This document shows positions 50,676 to 59,761 of a stretch of DNA of 64,000 nucleotides, one piece after another. The stretch lies in contig NZ_JAAAMU010000008.1 of assembly GCF_009909195.1 (NCBI RefSeq), positions 124,001 through 188,000 on the forward strand, given 5' to 3'. The notes below the pieces were generated by a model. It worked only from the letters and a program-made list of their open reading frames with translations. It did not search any database and was not told where the DNA came from. The DNA is from Paenibacillus sacheonensis (GTDB lineage Bacteria; Bacillota; Bacilli; Paenibacillales; Paenibacillaceae). Both the position numbers and the translations under genes were made by a program. Each line of letters begins with the position of its first letter. Positions within the stretch are counted from its first letter, which is position 1.

Positions 50676-53021
50676 TCAAGCTTCCTGGAACGTGTATTGG
50701 CTATTTCCACGACCAGGTAATATCGGATCGTTCGGCTTGGTGGCGGATGCGACGTTCGATACGTCAACCCGAATGTTCTTGCCCGTCCCCACAAAGCTCG
50801 CCAAGCTGTCGACTTCCAGCGTCACTTCGTTCTCATGGCCAACGCCGCCCAAGGTCGCGGCATGTACGAGTACAGGCAGCAGCATCGGCATCGGCATCAT
50901 CATTTCATTCCAGACGAGGTAGTTGGCGTACGCTTCCGCCGAGCTCGAATCCACGGGCATGTTGAACGTTACCTTCAGCAGACTCTTATCCCCTGATTCG
51001 CCGATATACGTCAGACCGGTTACGGCAAGCGGTATTGTAGCGGGATTAATCGTATAGTTCCGCTCCAATACGTTGCTAGCTGCCACGCCCGATTGGAAAG
51101 CAACAACTTTGAGCGTCATATCGTTCACCACGTAAAATGGCATCTCGCCATAATACGTAAAGCTATTCATATCCATATTGTCGTTGGTGGGCGTCGCGCC
51201 GTTTGTCGTATACCGAATCGTCGCTCCCGGTGCCGCGCTCAAGTGGATGTTCGTGCCGTAACTAACCTCGCCGCTAGCAACGTCCGCCGTCGGCGTCGCC
51301 GCTTGCGTGAGAAGCGTGTAGCTCAGCGTCAATACGCCGCTGTCCGTCATCCCGCTCTGCACCGCGATCGCTTTGATCGTCATCGCTTCCGAGATCGAGA
51401 TCGGTTCGGCGTATGCCGTGCCGTTCGAAGCGCTCGGCGCGCTGCCGTCCGTCGTGTAGTAGATCGTCGCTCCTGAAGCCGCGCTCAGCGACACGCTCGT
51501 GCCGGACACCACGGCTCCGCTCGCGACATCCGCTATCGGCGTCGCCGCTTGCGCGAGAAGCGTGTAGCTCAGCGTCAATACGCCGCTGTCCGTCATCCCG
51601 CTCTGCACCGCGATCGCTTTGATCGTCATCGCTTCCGAGATCGAGATCGGTTCGGAATATGCCGTGCCGTTCGAAGCGCTCGGCGCGCTGCCGTCCGTCG
51701 TGTAGTAGATCGTCGCTCCTGAAGCCGCGCTCAGCGACACGCTCGTGCCGGATGCGACGGCTCCGCTCGCGACATCCGCCGTCGGCGTCGCCGCCACGCT
51801 TGGCACGCTAACGACCGGAGGGGTCTCAACGGCGTCTCTGACCGTGAATACTTTGGTTGCGGAAACGCTGCTAGCCTGTTCCGTCACGGTGACCGAGACT
51901 CGCTCTCCCTTTGCCGCGGACAACGTATTCACTGCGACGGACGTCCCGCCGGAGACGACCGTGGCGTTGGAGCCTGCCGAGAATTTAAACTTCGTCACGT
52001 CTTGGGGCTTCTCGCCGAATTGATTGGTCACTTGGAACGACACTGTGGCCGCAAGCGCACGGTCGATCATGTCGCCGGCGGACGTAAATTCGATTTTCGC
52101 GATTTTCTCTTGCGACGCGGATAAGGACGTAGAAGTCGTCGTCCACTTCGCGGGATCAAAGCCGGTTACGGAGATGTCGACTTGTTCGTCTTTCAAATCT
52201 TCGCCAAACGTCAGCGTTGCGCTTTTAGAGTCCGCCGCCCACGACACGTTCGCGCTGCCGCCGCTGCCTTTCTTGGCGGAAAGGGAGATCCCGGCCGTAT
52301 CGACGGCAGTATTGAAACTCACGGTAATTTTCCTCGTGCCGACTTGGGTCGCTCCCACAAGCGAAACTTTCCCCGGCGCAACGTATTGCGCCTTGGCTTC
52401 GTATGCGCCCGTCAAGAGCAAATCGCGCGTTGCGTTGGCTTTGCCCCCGAATTTCCCGTCCGCTCCGTTCGTCAGCAGCTTAAGCTCGATCGCCAACGCC
52501 ACGTAGCCTTGCGCCCAATCGGACACCGTCGTATCGCTGCCTGTTTTCTTCTTGGCGTCCGCGTCGTCTCCCAACACCCGTACCAGGAAAGCAGCCAATT
52601 GTTCTTTGGTCACTTTACCGGCCGGATTATACGTCCCCTCGCCATAACCGTCGGTGATACCGGCATTTTTAAGCGCTTCGATGTAGGGCAGCGCGTAGCC
52701 GTTGGCGGCATCGTCCGATTTGACGTCGCTGAAGCTGGAGGTCTTGAGGTCCTTGTTCACTTCTATGCCCGTTATTAACGCGGCTACTTTGGCGAATTGA
52801 GCGCGGTTCATCTCGTCTTTCAGTCCGAACGTCGTGTCGCTGACGCCGTCGAATATCCCCGCGCTGATCAGCGCGTCGAACTTGGCTTTGGTCGCCGCGT
52901 CCAAATCCTTCAGATCGGTAAAGTCCGCGGATGTCTTCGCCATTGCCGTATTCGGGTAGACTGCGGCCGCGCCGGTGCCCAACAGTACCGCCAGCGACAA
53001 ACTTACTACTTGCTTCTTCAT
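50676..53021 (-). CDS. SLH-domain cell-surface protein with chitobiase-type C-terminal repeats
   Basis: The 781-residue protein has a signal peptide (MKKQVVSLSLAVLLGTGAAA ... NTAMA), then three SLH-like segments (about residues 28-205, with FTDLKDLDAATKAKFDALIS and DGYGEGTYNPAGKVTKEQLA). SLH domains attach to pyruvylated cell-wall polymer. Two Ig-like beta domains follow, then three copies of a CHB_HEX_C-type module (TPTADVASGAVASGTSVSLS, GATIYYTTDGSAPSASNGTA), two of them nearly identical. The last part has a Met-rich MMMPMPM stretch. It is a surface-layer or adhesive protein. The ATG at 53021 follows GAAGGG. Confidence 0.9.
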   Translation of the reverse strand: MKKQVVSLSLAVLLGTGAAAVYPNTAMAKTSADFTDLKDLDAATKAKFDALISAGIFDGVSDTTFGLKDEMNRAQFAKVAALITGIEVNKDLKTSSFSDVKSDDAANGYALPYIEALKNAGITDGYGEGTYNPAGKVTKEQLAAFLVRVLGDDADAKKKTGSDTTVSDWAQGYVALAIELKLLTNGADGKFGGKANATRDLLLTGAYEAKAQYVAPGKVSLVGATQVGTRKITVSFNTAVDTAGISLSAKKGSGGSANVSWAADSKSATLTFGEDLKDEQVDISVTGFDPAKWTTTSTSLSASQEKIAKIEFTSAGDMIDRALAATVSFQVTNQFGEKPQDVTKFKFSAGSNATVVSGGTSVAVNTLSAAKGERVSVTVTEQASSVSATKVFTVRDAVETPPVVSVPSVAATPTADVASGAVASGTSVSLSAASGATIYYTTDGSAPSASNGTAYSEPISISEAMTIKAIAVQSGMTDSGVLTLSYTLLAQAATPIADVASGAVVSGTSVSLSAASGATIYYTTDGSAPSASNGTAYAEPISISEAMTIKAIAVQSGMTDSGVLTLSYTLLTQAATPTADVASGEVSYGTNIHLSAAPGATIRYTTNGATPTNDNMDMNSFTYYGEMPFYVVNDMTLKVVAFQSGVAASNVLERNYTINPATIPLAVTGLTYIGESGDKSLLKVTFNMPVDSSSAEAYANYLVWNEMMMPMPMLLPVLVHAATLGGVGHENEVTLEVDSLASFVGTGKNIRVDVSNVASATKPNDPILPGRGNSQYTFQEA
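51301..51792 (-). repeat. Two near-identical 246-bp tandem units in the S-layer-type gene
   Basis: The units 51301-51546 and 51547-51792 each encode 82 residues of the chitobiase-type module and differ at only a handful of positions. The third, more diverged copy lies just before 51301. Confidence 0.85.
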
Positions 53022-53090
53022 TGGATTCGTCCCTTCGTATGCAGCATTCATCATTTTTCTACACGATACAACATCGTTACTCAACATTTC

Positions 53091-56000
53091 CTAAACACGT
53101 TCTAGCAGCTTGCCCACGGCTTCTCTCGGTTCCATTCCGAATTCGGAGCGCAGCATCGTCCTTAGCGCTTCGTACTGCTTCACGGCCGATATGCGATCAT
53201 CCGCCAACACCAGCATCCGAATAAGGCGCTCATAAAGACGCTCGTTCAGCGGATCGTGCGCGAGCGCTTGACGCACGAACTCGGCTGCGGCATCGTACCG
53301 TCCCCGCTTTTCTTCCCTCTCCTGGAGGCGGATCAATACGCCGACGAATTCGCCTTCGATGCGATTGCGCGTCGGTTCCGCCCATGCATACGCGTGGCCG
53401 GCCAGATAACCCTCGCCATATAAAGCGATGAGCTCCGCGGCTTCTTGGTCCGCCGCGTTGTCCTCTGCCTGTACCGCGGAAGCCCGCAAGCGTTCCCACT
53501 CGTCGAGATCGCAATCCAATCGGCTCGTCTCGATGCGATAGCCGCCCTTGGCATGCTGTACGAGTCCCTCAAGTCCGATGCGCTGCAAGGCCTTTCTCAA
53601 ATAATGCGTCGTCGTATGGAACTGGGCTCCCGCCCGCTCCACGTCCACTTCCGGCCATAACGCATCGAGAATCCGCTCTCGGCTCGCCGTTTCGCCTCGG
53701 TGGTGAAGGAGCAGCGCCATCAGCTCCTCGGTTTTGGAAGTTCGCCACTTGATCGTCTCCCCGCCGTCCGTTTCCACACGCAGCCGCCCGAAACAATGGA
53801 TCTTCGTGCGTCGGGGAGAATGTTCGGACGTAAAAGTCCGCAATACCTGCCTGGCATAACGGGCTTCCGCCGCCGGGCTCTCCCCGATCGTCAACAACAA
53901 CTCCGCCAGCGCAGGGCCTTCGTCCGCGAAGCTGCGAATGAACCCCTGAGGCTCGGCAAGACGCAAGGCGATCTCCAGCTTCTCCAGCGCCTCCTCCCTC
54001 CGGCCTGCCTTATGCAATGTCAGGCTAAGCACGATCAGAACGTGCACGCAATCCCGCAGCCTGTCTTCCTTCGTAAGCAGCCGGTACAGCCGCTCCCCAA
54101 GGGACATCGCCGGATCGAGCCGTCCATCCGCGGCCAGGACGCGAACGAATGCCAGCTGCTCGGATACTTGCCCGAGAGCCGCTTCGTCCTCGTGCGAAAG
54201 GCCGCATGCCGCCATCCATGCGCGAGCGGAGGCGAGGTCGCCTTGCCGAACCGCCAGGCTAGCCTGTTCCGCCTCGATCTTGCGCATGAATATCGCATAA
54301 TCGGGAGAATCGATCATCAGCTTCAGTCTTTCGAGCATGGACGCGGCTTCCCGTCCGTTTCCCTTCGCTTGTTGAATCCTCGATGCGGCCAACACGAGTT
54401 GATACCGGTTGCTCGCAGTCGGCGCGAACCTTGTCGCCTGCATGATACGGTTAATCCACGCTTCCGCTTCGTCAAGCCGATTCCATTCGTACAAGAGCTT
54501 GGCATAAGAGGCGTACATGGGCGTCGCAAACGGATGGTTCTCATAGTCGCGCCAATGGTCCATCATCCGGGTCAAGAATCGGGCCGCGCCGTCGTAGTCG
54601 TTCACGTAACTCAGATGGTCGTCGAACTCTCCGACCGAAAAATGCTTGTTATTGCCGCCTTGCAGAAAAAAGCTGTTCTCGCGTGCATGCGCGTCTCCTC
54701 GGATGAAGTAGTCCGCGGCACCCGCAAGGTCTTTACCGATATAGGCAGCCGTCGCGCAAATATAATAAATCTCCCCCATCATGTTCCGCCATGATTCCTT
54801 GTCCATGCCGTCCGCCAGCGCTTCGAACCGAATACGAAGACGCTCCGCGCGATCCGGAACGACGTCGAACTGTCGAATGCCGACCATCGCGTACAAATAA
54901 AAAAGTTCGACTAGCGGCCTGTCCGAAAAATACGGCTCCGGTACTTGCATCGCCCAGCGGGCGATCGCGACATTCCTGCCCCTGCTCAGCAATTCGTTCA
55001 TGTGCGCCTCGATCAGGCGAACCACGGCCTCATATTGCCTCCCGGCCAAATAATGCTCGGCCGCCTCCTCGACGAAGCCCTGATGCTCGAACCACTGCGC
55101 GGCCCGCACGTTCGCCCGCTCCCACAACCCGGGGGCGTTGCGCGCGAGCATCGTCTGCAGAAAGTCGGCTAACAGATGATGATAGCGATACCACTCGCGT
55201 TGCTCGTCCAGCGGTACGATGAAGAGCTGCAACTGCTCCAATTGTTCCAGCTGCCGCTGAGCCCCCGCCTGTCCGGTTACCGCCTCGCACAAGGCATAGT
55301 TCATCTGGCTTAGAACGCAGGTTTGCAGCAAGAAATCGCGAATCGCTTCCGGTAGATCGCGATAGACTTCTTGGAGCAAATAATCGGCAATATGCTGCTG
55401 ATGGCCGCTGAATCGGCGGATCGATCTCGCCGCGTCGCCGCTTCTCTCCATAGAGAGCGCCGCAAGCCGCAGGCCGGTTATCCAACCCTCGGTCTGGTCG
55501 TACAGCTGGTCGAGCTGCTCCGCCGTCAATCGCAATTCTGTCGTCTCCAGGAAGAATTCCGCGGCTTCCTCCTGCCGAAACCGCAGCTGCTCGGTCGTAA
55601 TCCGCCGCAGCTTGCCTTCCGTGAACCATTTGCTCGTCGGAAAAGAAAGGTCGTTACGGCTTGCGATATACAGATGAATCGAATCGGGAAGGCGTTCGAT
55701 GAGATAATTCATGGATTGGTGGATGGCGGGCAGCGTAATCAGATGGAAATCGTCGAAGACAATGGCCAGTTCCCCCGGCAACCGTTCCAACTCGTTCAGC
55801 AGCGCCGTCATCGCCGGCTCCCTCGAGACGGATGACGAGGACGGCCCCTCGGCCAACAACGGCATTACCGTGCCGCCGAAGCCGTCCGCTCGATTCCGCA
55901 GCGACTCGACGGCCGCTTTCCAGAACAAGGTCCAATCGTCGTCCTGCTTGTCCAGCGAAACCCATGCCACGAGCGTTCCTCTCTGCAATGCCCATTGGCT

Positions 56001-56147
56001 AAGCGCCGTCGACTTCCCGTAACCGGACGGGGCGGATACGAGCGTCAGCTTCGCACGCATACCCTCGTCCAATAGCCGAAGCAGCTCGGGGCGAACGACC
56101 AAGGCGTGCCGTACCTGCGGGATGTGGGTCTTCGTTATTGCAATCAT
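53091..56147 (-). CDS. Large MalT-like ATPase/SARP-BTAD hybrid regulator
   Basis: The 1018-residue protein has a STAND-type ATPase at its N-terminus (Walker A APSGYGKST at about 39-47, LAIVFDDFHLI as Walker B). About 400 residues of helical TPR-like repeats follow. A C-terminal OmpR-type winged helix (KIHCFGRLRVETDGGETIKW, RERILDALWPEVDVERAGAQ) and a bacterial transcriptional activation domain (BTAD) complete it. The start ATG at 56147 follows GGAGG. It lies upstream of the S-layer-type gene on the same strand and may control surface-protein expression. The ligand is unknown. Confidence 0.9.
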   Translation of the reverse strand: MIAITKTHIPQVRHALVVRPELLRLLDEGMRAKLTLVSAPSGYGKSTALSQWALQRGTLVAWVSLDKQDDDWTLFWKAAVESLRNRADGFGGTVMPLLAEGPSSSSVSREPAMTALLNELERLPGELAIVFDDFHLITLPAIHQSMNYLIERLPDSIHLYIASRNDLSFPTSKWFTEGKLRRITTEQLRFRQEEAAEFFLETTELRLTAEQLDQLYDQTEGWITGLRLAALSMERSGDAARSIRRFSGHQQHIADYLLQEVYRDLPEAIRDFLLQTCVLSQMNYALCEAVTGQAGAQRQLEQLEQLQLFIVPLDEQREWYRYHHLLADFLQTMLARNAPGLWERANVRAAQWFEHQGFVEEAAEHYLAGRQYEAVVRLIEAHMNELLSRGRNVAIARWAMQVPEPYFSDRPLVELFYLYAMVGIRQFDVVPDRAERLRIRFEALADGMDKESWRNMMGEIYYICATAAYIGKDLAGAADYFIRGDAHARENSFFLQGGNNKHFSVGEFDDHLSYVNDYDGAARFLTRMMDHWRDYENHPFATPMYASYAKLLYEWNRLDEAEAWINRIMQATRFAPTASNRYQLVLAASRIQQAKGNGREAASMLERLKLMIDSPDYAIFMRKIEAEQASLAVRQGDLASARAWMAACGLSHEDEAALGQVSEQLAFVRVLAADGRLDPAMSLGERLYRLLTKEDRLRDCVHVLIVLSLTLHKAGRREEALEKLEIALRLAEPQGFIRSFADEGPALAELLLTIGESPAAEARYARQVLRTFTSEHSPRRTKIHCFGRLRVETDGGETIKWRTSKTEELMALLLHHRGETASRERILDALWPEVDVERAGAQFHTTTHYLRKALQRIGLEGLVQHAKGGYRIETSRLDCDLDEWERLRASAVQAEDNAADQEAAELIALYGEGYLAGHAYAWAEPTRNRIEGEFVGVLIRLQEREEKRGRYDAAAEFVRQALAHDPLNERLYERLIRMLVLADDRISAVKQYEALRTMLRSEFGMEPREAVGKLLERV

Positions 56148-56340
56148 GTCCGGGCCTCCATTCCATCCGAGCAAGAGATGTAGATGTTGGAATTTACCAT
56201 TCGACACGAAACAACAAAAATCCTACTTTTTTCCCATATCCCTTTCGCTGTCTACAAAAAAGCTGCCTGCCCGACACGATGGATATGTCATCATGTGCTG
56301 ATATGCCACCGCCTTGTCGGCATGTCCTTGTATTGGCTCT

Positions 56341-56374
56341 GCCGGAAATGTAAAGCACGCTTTACATTTCCGGC
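56341..56374. promoter_or_regulatory. 34-base perfect inverted repeat over the XRE promoter
   Basis: Two 16-base arms (56341-56356 and 56359-56374, core GTAAAGC/GCTTTAC) are separated by AC. The right arm contains the -35 box, so a bound dimer would block RNA polymerase. Autoregulation by the adjacent XRE protein is the likely use. Confidence 0.8.
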
Positions 56375-56389
56375 GTCGTACGGTATATT
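56361..56389 (+). promoter_or_regulatory. Promoter of the XRE/membrane-protein pair
   Basis: TTTACA at 56361-56366 and TATATT at 56384-56389 are separated by exactly 17 bases. Confidence 0.7.
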
Positions 56390-56393
56390 AAGC

Positions 56394-56417
56394 CCATGGA
56401 AAGCCAACTTTCCATGG
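56394..56417 (+). promoter_or_regulatory. Second inverted repeat in the 5' leader of the XRE gene
   Basis: CCATGGAAAG and CTTTCCATGG form a perfect 10-bp hairpin with a CCAA loop, lying between the -10 box and the GAGAGG ribosome binding site. It may be a second operator or an RNA structure affecting translation. Confidence 0.65.
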
Positions 56418-56428
56418 AGAGGTGACGC

Positions 56429-56635
56429 ATGAACAACCGTTTAGAAGAAATTCGCAAGAAGCGCGGTATTAAGCAGGAAGAATTGGCAGCCGCTCTTGAG
56501 GTGTCCAGGCAAACGGTCGGTTCGCTGGAGAACGGGCGTTATAACCCTTCGATCCTTCTGGCGTTCAAGATAGCCCGCTTTTTTGATTTGCGAATCGAGG
56601 AGATCTTTATTTACGAGGAGGATGAACGGGTTTGA
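56429..56635 (+). CDS. Small XRE-family helix-turn-helix regulator
   Basis: The 68-residue protein is almost only a helix-turn-helix (LEEIRKKRGIKQEELAAALE then VSRQTVGSLENGRYNPSILL) with a short FKIARFFDLRIEEIFIYEED tail, the YozG/YgzD type. GAGAGG lies eight bases before the ATG. Its stop overlaps the start of the next gene, so the two are translationally coupled. Palindromes upstream suggest autorepression. Confidence 0.92.
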   Translation: MNNRLEEIRKKRGIKQEELAAALEVSRQTVGSLENGRYNPSILLAFKIARFFDLRIEEIFIYEEDERV

Positions 56636-57063
56636 ATAAAAGCATCTCGCCTTATTTTTTCGCCCTTGCAGGCGTTGCGCTGCTAGCAGTTGGCGTATAC
56701 TTCATCAAAACTACCGATGATCCGCATGGATTGCTGCGAGCGCTGCCTTATATCTTCGTTGGGATCGGCAGTGGATCGTTCGGTCACGGCATGGAGGGAA
56801 TCTTGCTTCGATACGCGAAGAACCACGCTCCCGCCGCAGCAAAGCAATTAGAGATCGAACGGAACGATGAGCGCAATACGGCACTCGCCAATCGGGCGAA
56901 AGCGAAAGCCTATGACATGATATCCTTTGTGTTTGGAGCCTTAATCTTGGCATTCTCCATAATGGGCATAGACTTTACAGTGCTCGTGCTATTGGTGTGT
57001 GCCTACCTGTTTATGCTTGTATATAACTCCTATTACCGTTACAAGTACCATAAAGAGATGTAA
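56632..57063 (+). CDS. Small four-helix membrane protein coupled to the XRE regulator
   Basis: The 143-residue protein starts with TTG at 56632, overlapping the stop of the XRE gene by four bases. It has four hydrophobic segments (YFFALAGVALLAVGVYFI; LPYIFVGIGSGSFGHGM; MISFVFGALILAFSIMGI; TVLVLLVCAYLFMLVYN) with a charged cytoplasmic loop (KQLEIERNDERNTALANRAK) between pairs. It resembles DUF2178/DUF6442-type proteins that accompany small XRE regulators. Their function is unknown; a membrane signal partner or immunity role is possible. Confidence 0.8.
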   Translation: MNKSISPYFFALAGVALLAVGVYFIKTTDDPHGLLRALPYIFVGIGSGSFGHGMEGILLRYAKNHAPAAAKQLEIERNDERNTALANRAKAKAYDMISFVFGALILAFSIMGIDFTVLVLLVCAYLFMLVYNSYYRYKYHKEM

Positions 57064-57171
57064 ACAGGGCTTCGTCAAGAGATAATGCGCGCATGAGTGG
57101 CATCACGGAGAATCCCCCTATGCTTTCTCTATACGATGCGTGTACACGGAGCTGACAGCCATAGGGAATGT

Positions 57172-58800
57172 TTACGTTCGTGGCAGCCATATGGTAAAGG
57201 CAGTCCCTTTTCCGTTCTCGCTCTCTACCGTTATCCTTCCTTTATGCAACTCGATAATGCTATAGCTCATCGATAACCCTAGACCCAATCCGTATTTTTT
57301 CGTCGAGTGAAAAGGAGTGGCCAGCTTTTCCACCGTATCGCGGTCCATTCCGAATCCATCATCGCTGATTACGATTTCAATCCCCTTATCAACTTGGCTC
57401 TGCCGAATAACAACGGATATGTTTCCGTCAAAGTCGATTGCATCAAAGGCGTTTTGTAAGATATTCAGAATGACTTGTTTTATTTTATCCTTATCGATCT
57501 CCAGGTTCTCTTTATACAAAGGTTGATAATGAATCTTTATGTTTTTATCCTGGAAGTCATATTCCATTAAAGCCAGTATATCTTCAATGAGTTCATGCAG
57601 GCCTATTCTGGTTTTCGCAACTTCTTTCCGATCGGGCTTAGCCATCATGACGAATTGCTGAACCAGATTTTTTATTCGTTCCAATTCACTGAAGATGATT
57701 CGAAAATAGTCCTTTTGCTTATGGTCGGCTGGTCTAAAATTTTCTTTAAGAAGCGCTAATAAACCTATGATCGACGTAAGCGGATTTCTAATCTCATGAG
57801 CAAGTCCTGCGCCGATTTTGCCGATAGCCGACAATTTCTCGCTTAACATGAGTTGTCTTTCTAACACCAGTCTTTCTGTAATATCCCTAAACTGGGCGAA
57901 CACGCCGATAATTCGGTTGGACTCGTCATAGATTGGAAAAGAGTCAAACAAAAACGTATTATGGGATAGAGATATTTCTACATCTTCAACCTTTTTATTA
58001 CCGCTCAAAACACTTCCCATGTATGGTCCGATAACGGCTACTTCTGTAATTTGACGATTGCATAGTTCACCGTTGCAGCTGGACAAAACTTTCTCCGCAT
58101 AAGGATTGATTTCAATTATTCTTCCGTCCTCATCGGTCAAGATGACCCCGGTTCGACTGTTTTCCATTAGCACTTGATTCAAGACTAATAATTTTTTATT
58201 CTGCTTCTTCGCCAATACCTCTCGCTCTATCGAATCCACGGCGGACTGAAGCAGTGCGGGATGGTATGGACTTACATGATGAGCGGCCATCATCATCGTG
58301 ATGGTCCCGCATATCTTACCGGAAGCGTGCAAGGGCACTGAGAAACAAGCGCTTTTATGTAGACAACGGAAGAAATGGTCTGACCCGATGGTATGGGCGG
58401 ATTGTCCCATTTTCAATGCCATTTCAATACTATTCGTTCCTACTTGCTCTTCCTCGAATAGGATCCCGGGGGATAATCCTAACGACTCGATTTGCCACTT
58501 AATCATTTCATCGCCGTACGTTTCTAATATGTACCCTTCATGATCCGTGATACAGATTACTACAGCCGTCCCTTGTAGATTGGATATTAACCTCGTCATA
58601 AATATCCTTGCTACAGAAATGGTATCATCGAGCATCCTCTTCTTTTGCTCCAAATCGCCCTTCGGCAATTTTTCTTTAGGAGCCGGCAAATCATCAGGAT
58701 TCAGTTTCGCATCCAAACAGTTTTGGTGTGATTGATGAATATATGTATGTCTCGATTCTATCTTCACTATAGTCACCAACCGAATTATATTCCGATCCAT
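57172..58800 (-). CDS. Orphan sensor histidine kinase with GAF and PAS domains
   Basis: The protein of about 542 residues has a GAF-like domain with the pattern of sigma-54 activator sensors (GILFEEEQVGTNSIEMALKM, ICGTITMMMAAHHV). A PAS domain (GVILTDEDGRIIEINPYAEK) follows, then HisKA with the phospho-His (SAIGKIGAGLAHEIRNPLTS) and an ATPase domain (ILNILQNAFDAIDF, DDGFGMD, KYGLGLGLSMSYSI). It has no membrane segment, so it senses a cytoplasmic signal. The start is uncertain: the ATG at 58800 and a TTG at 58878 both lack a good site. No response regulator is adjacent, as with sporulation-type kinases. Confidence 0.85.
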   Translation of the reverse strand: MDRNIIRLVTIVKIESRHTYIHQSHQNCLDAKLNPDDLPAPKEKLPKGDLEQKKRMLDDTISVARIFMTRLISNLQGTAVVICITDHEGYILETYGDEMIKWQIESLGLSPGILFEEEQVGTNSIEMALKMGQSAHTIGSDHFFRCLHKSACFSVPLHASGKICGTITMMMAAHHVSPYHPALLQSAVDSIEREVLAKKQNKKLLVLNQVLMENSRTGVILTDEDGRIIEINPYAEKVLSSCNGELCNRQITEVAVIGPYMGSVLSGNKKVEDVEISLSHNTFLFDSFPIYDESNRIIGVFAQFRDITERLVLERQLMLSEKLSAIGKIGAGLAHEIRNPLTSIIGLLALLKENFRPADHKQKDYFRIIFSELERIKNLVQQFVMMAKPDRKEVAKTRIGLHELIEDILALMEYDFQDKNIKIHYQPLYKENLEIDKDKIKQVILNILQNAFDAIDFDGNISVVIRQSQVDKGIEIVISDDGFGMDRDTVEKLATPFHSTKKYGLGLGLSMSYSIIELHKGRITVESENGKGTAFTIWLPRT

Positions 58801-58954
58801 CTCAGGTTCTAACCTATTGTACACATTTCCCAAAAAGCTTGTATAGATGCGATTCGCAAAACTCCAAAATATCTGCAATAGCCAATTCTGCCGCGTCGGA
58901 ATTCTTTAACCCTCGGCAAAAGACGTAGCTGCCCTCAATTCTAGCCCATTAAAA

Positions 58955-58983
58955 AGAGGTTAACCATTGAATGGCGAACCTCT
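58955..58983 (-). terminator. Terminator of the MacB-type ABC exporter operon
   Basis: AGAGGTT/AACCTCT arms with an inner CCAT/ATGG stem are followed on the minus strand by TTTTTAATGG. It lies about 70 bases after the ATPase gene. Confidence 0.78.
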
Positions 58984-59050
58984 CTTAGCTAAAGGATAAT
59001 GCTTGCCGGATTACTTGCAGCGATGCAACTTCTCATGCGCCATTAAGAAC

Positions 59051-59761
59051 TCAAACATGCGTGACCTCTAATTTTGCCGGTTCGGCAAGCGACAATCTGC
59101 CATCTTCCATCCGGTATACTTTATCGCAATATTCCAGCATGCGTTCATCGTGCGTGACCATGATTGCCGCTTTTCGACGCGATTTTACCTCATTCGCGAT
59201 CAGGCTGACCACTTCATGGGCACGCTTGGTATCCAGGCTAGCCGTAGGCTCATCCGCCAATATAACGTTGGGATTGTTTATTAAAGCTCGCGCGATAGCC
59301 GTACGCTGTTTCTCGCCGCCTGACAGTTCCGCCGGGAAGCTCTTCAGCTTCGAACCCAATCCCAATTCTTCGAGCAATTGAACGGCGAACGCTCGATCTG
59401 CGGCTCTAACCCTGCCAGACATCTTCTTGACTACAAGCAATTGGTCAAGAACGTTCAAATAGGGGACCAGATTAGACGATTGCATAATAAAGCCGATTTC
59501 CTTCAATCTTACGTTGGAAAGTTTTTTATCGGAAAGCTTAGAGAGAAGATGCCCATTCAAGTTGACTTCCCCTTCCGAAGCTTTGAGCAGTGCGCCTGCA
59601 ATCGATAAAAACGTACTCTTGCCCGATCCGGAAGGTCCCACGACGGCTACAAGCTCCCCAGGCTCCACTGAAATAGATACGCGCTCAAGCGCTGATATCT
59701 TGTTGCTTCCCTCGGTATAGTACTTCGTAACGTTACTAATGTGCAGTCCCGATGTTGTCAT
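59051..59761 (-). CDS. ABC transporter ATP-binding protein (MacB/LolD type)
   Basis: The 236-residue protein has Walker A GPSGSGKST (about 42-50), signature LSGGEKQRTAIARAL, Walker B VILADEPTASLD and an H-loop in MVTHDERML. Its start codon overlaps or abuts the permease stop at 59761, so they are coupled. It energises the adjacent FtsX-type permease in exporting a peptide, drug or lipid. Confidence 0.92.
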   Translation of the reverse strand: MTTSGLHISNVTKYYTEGSNKISALERVSISVEPGELVAVVGPSGSGKSTFLSIAGALLKASEGEVNLNGHLLSKLSDKKLSNVRLKEIGFIMQSSNLVPYLNVLDQLLVVKKMSGRVRAADRAFAVQLLEELGLGSKLKSFPAELSGGEKQRTAIARALINNPNVILADEPTASLDTKRAHEVVSLIANEVKSRRKAAIMVTHDERMLEYCDKVYRMEDGRLSLAEPAKLEVTHV

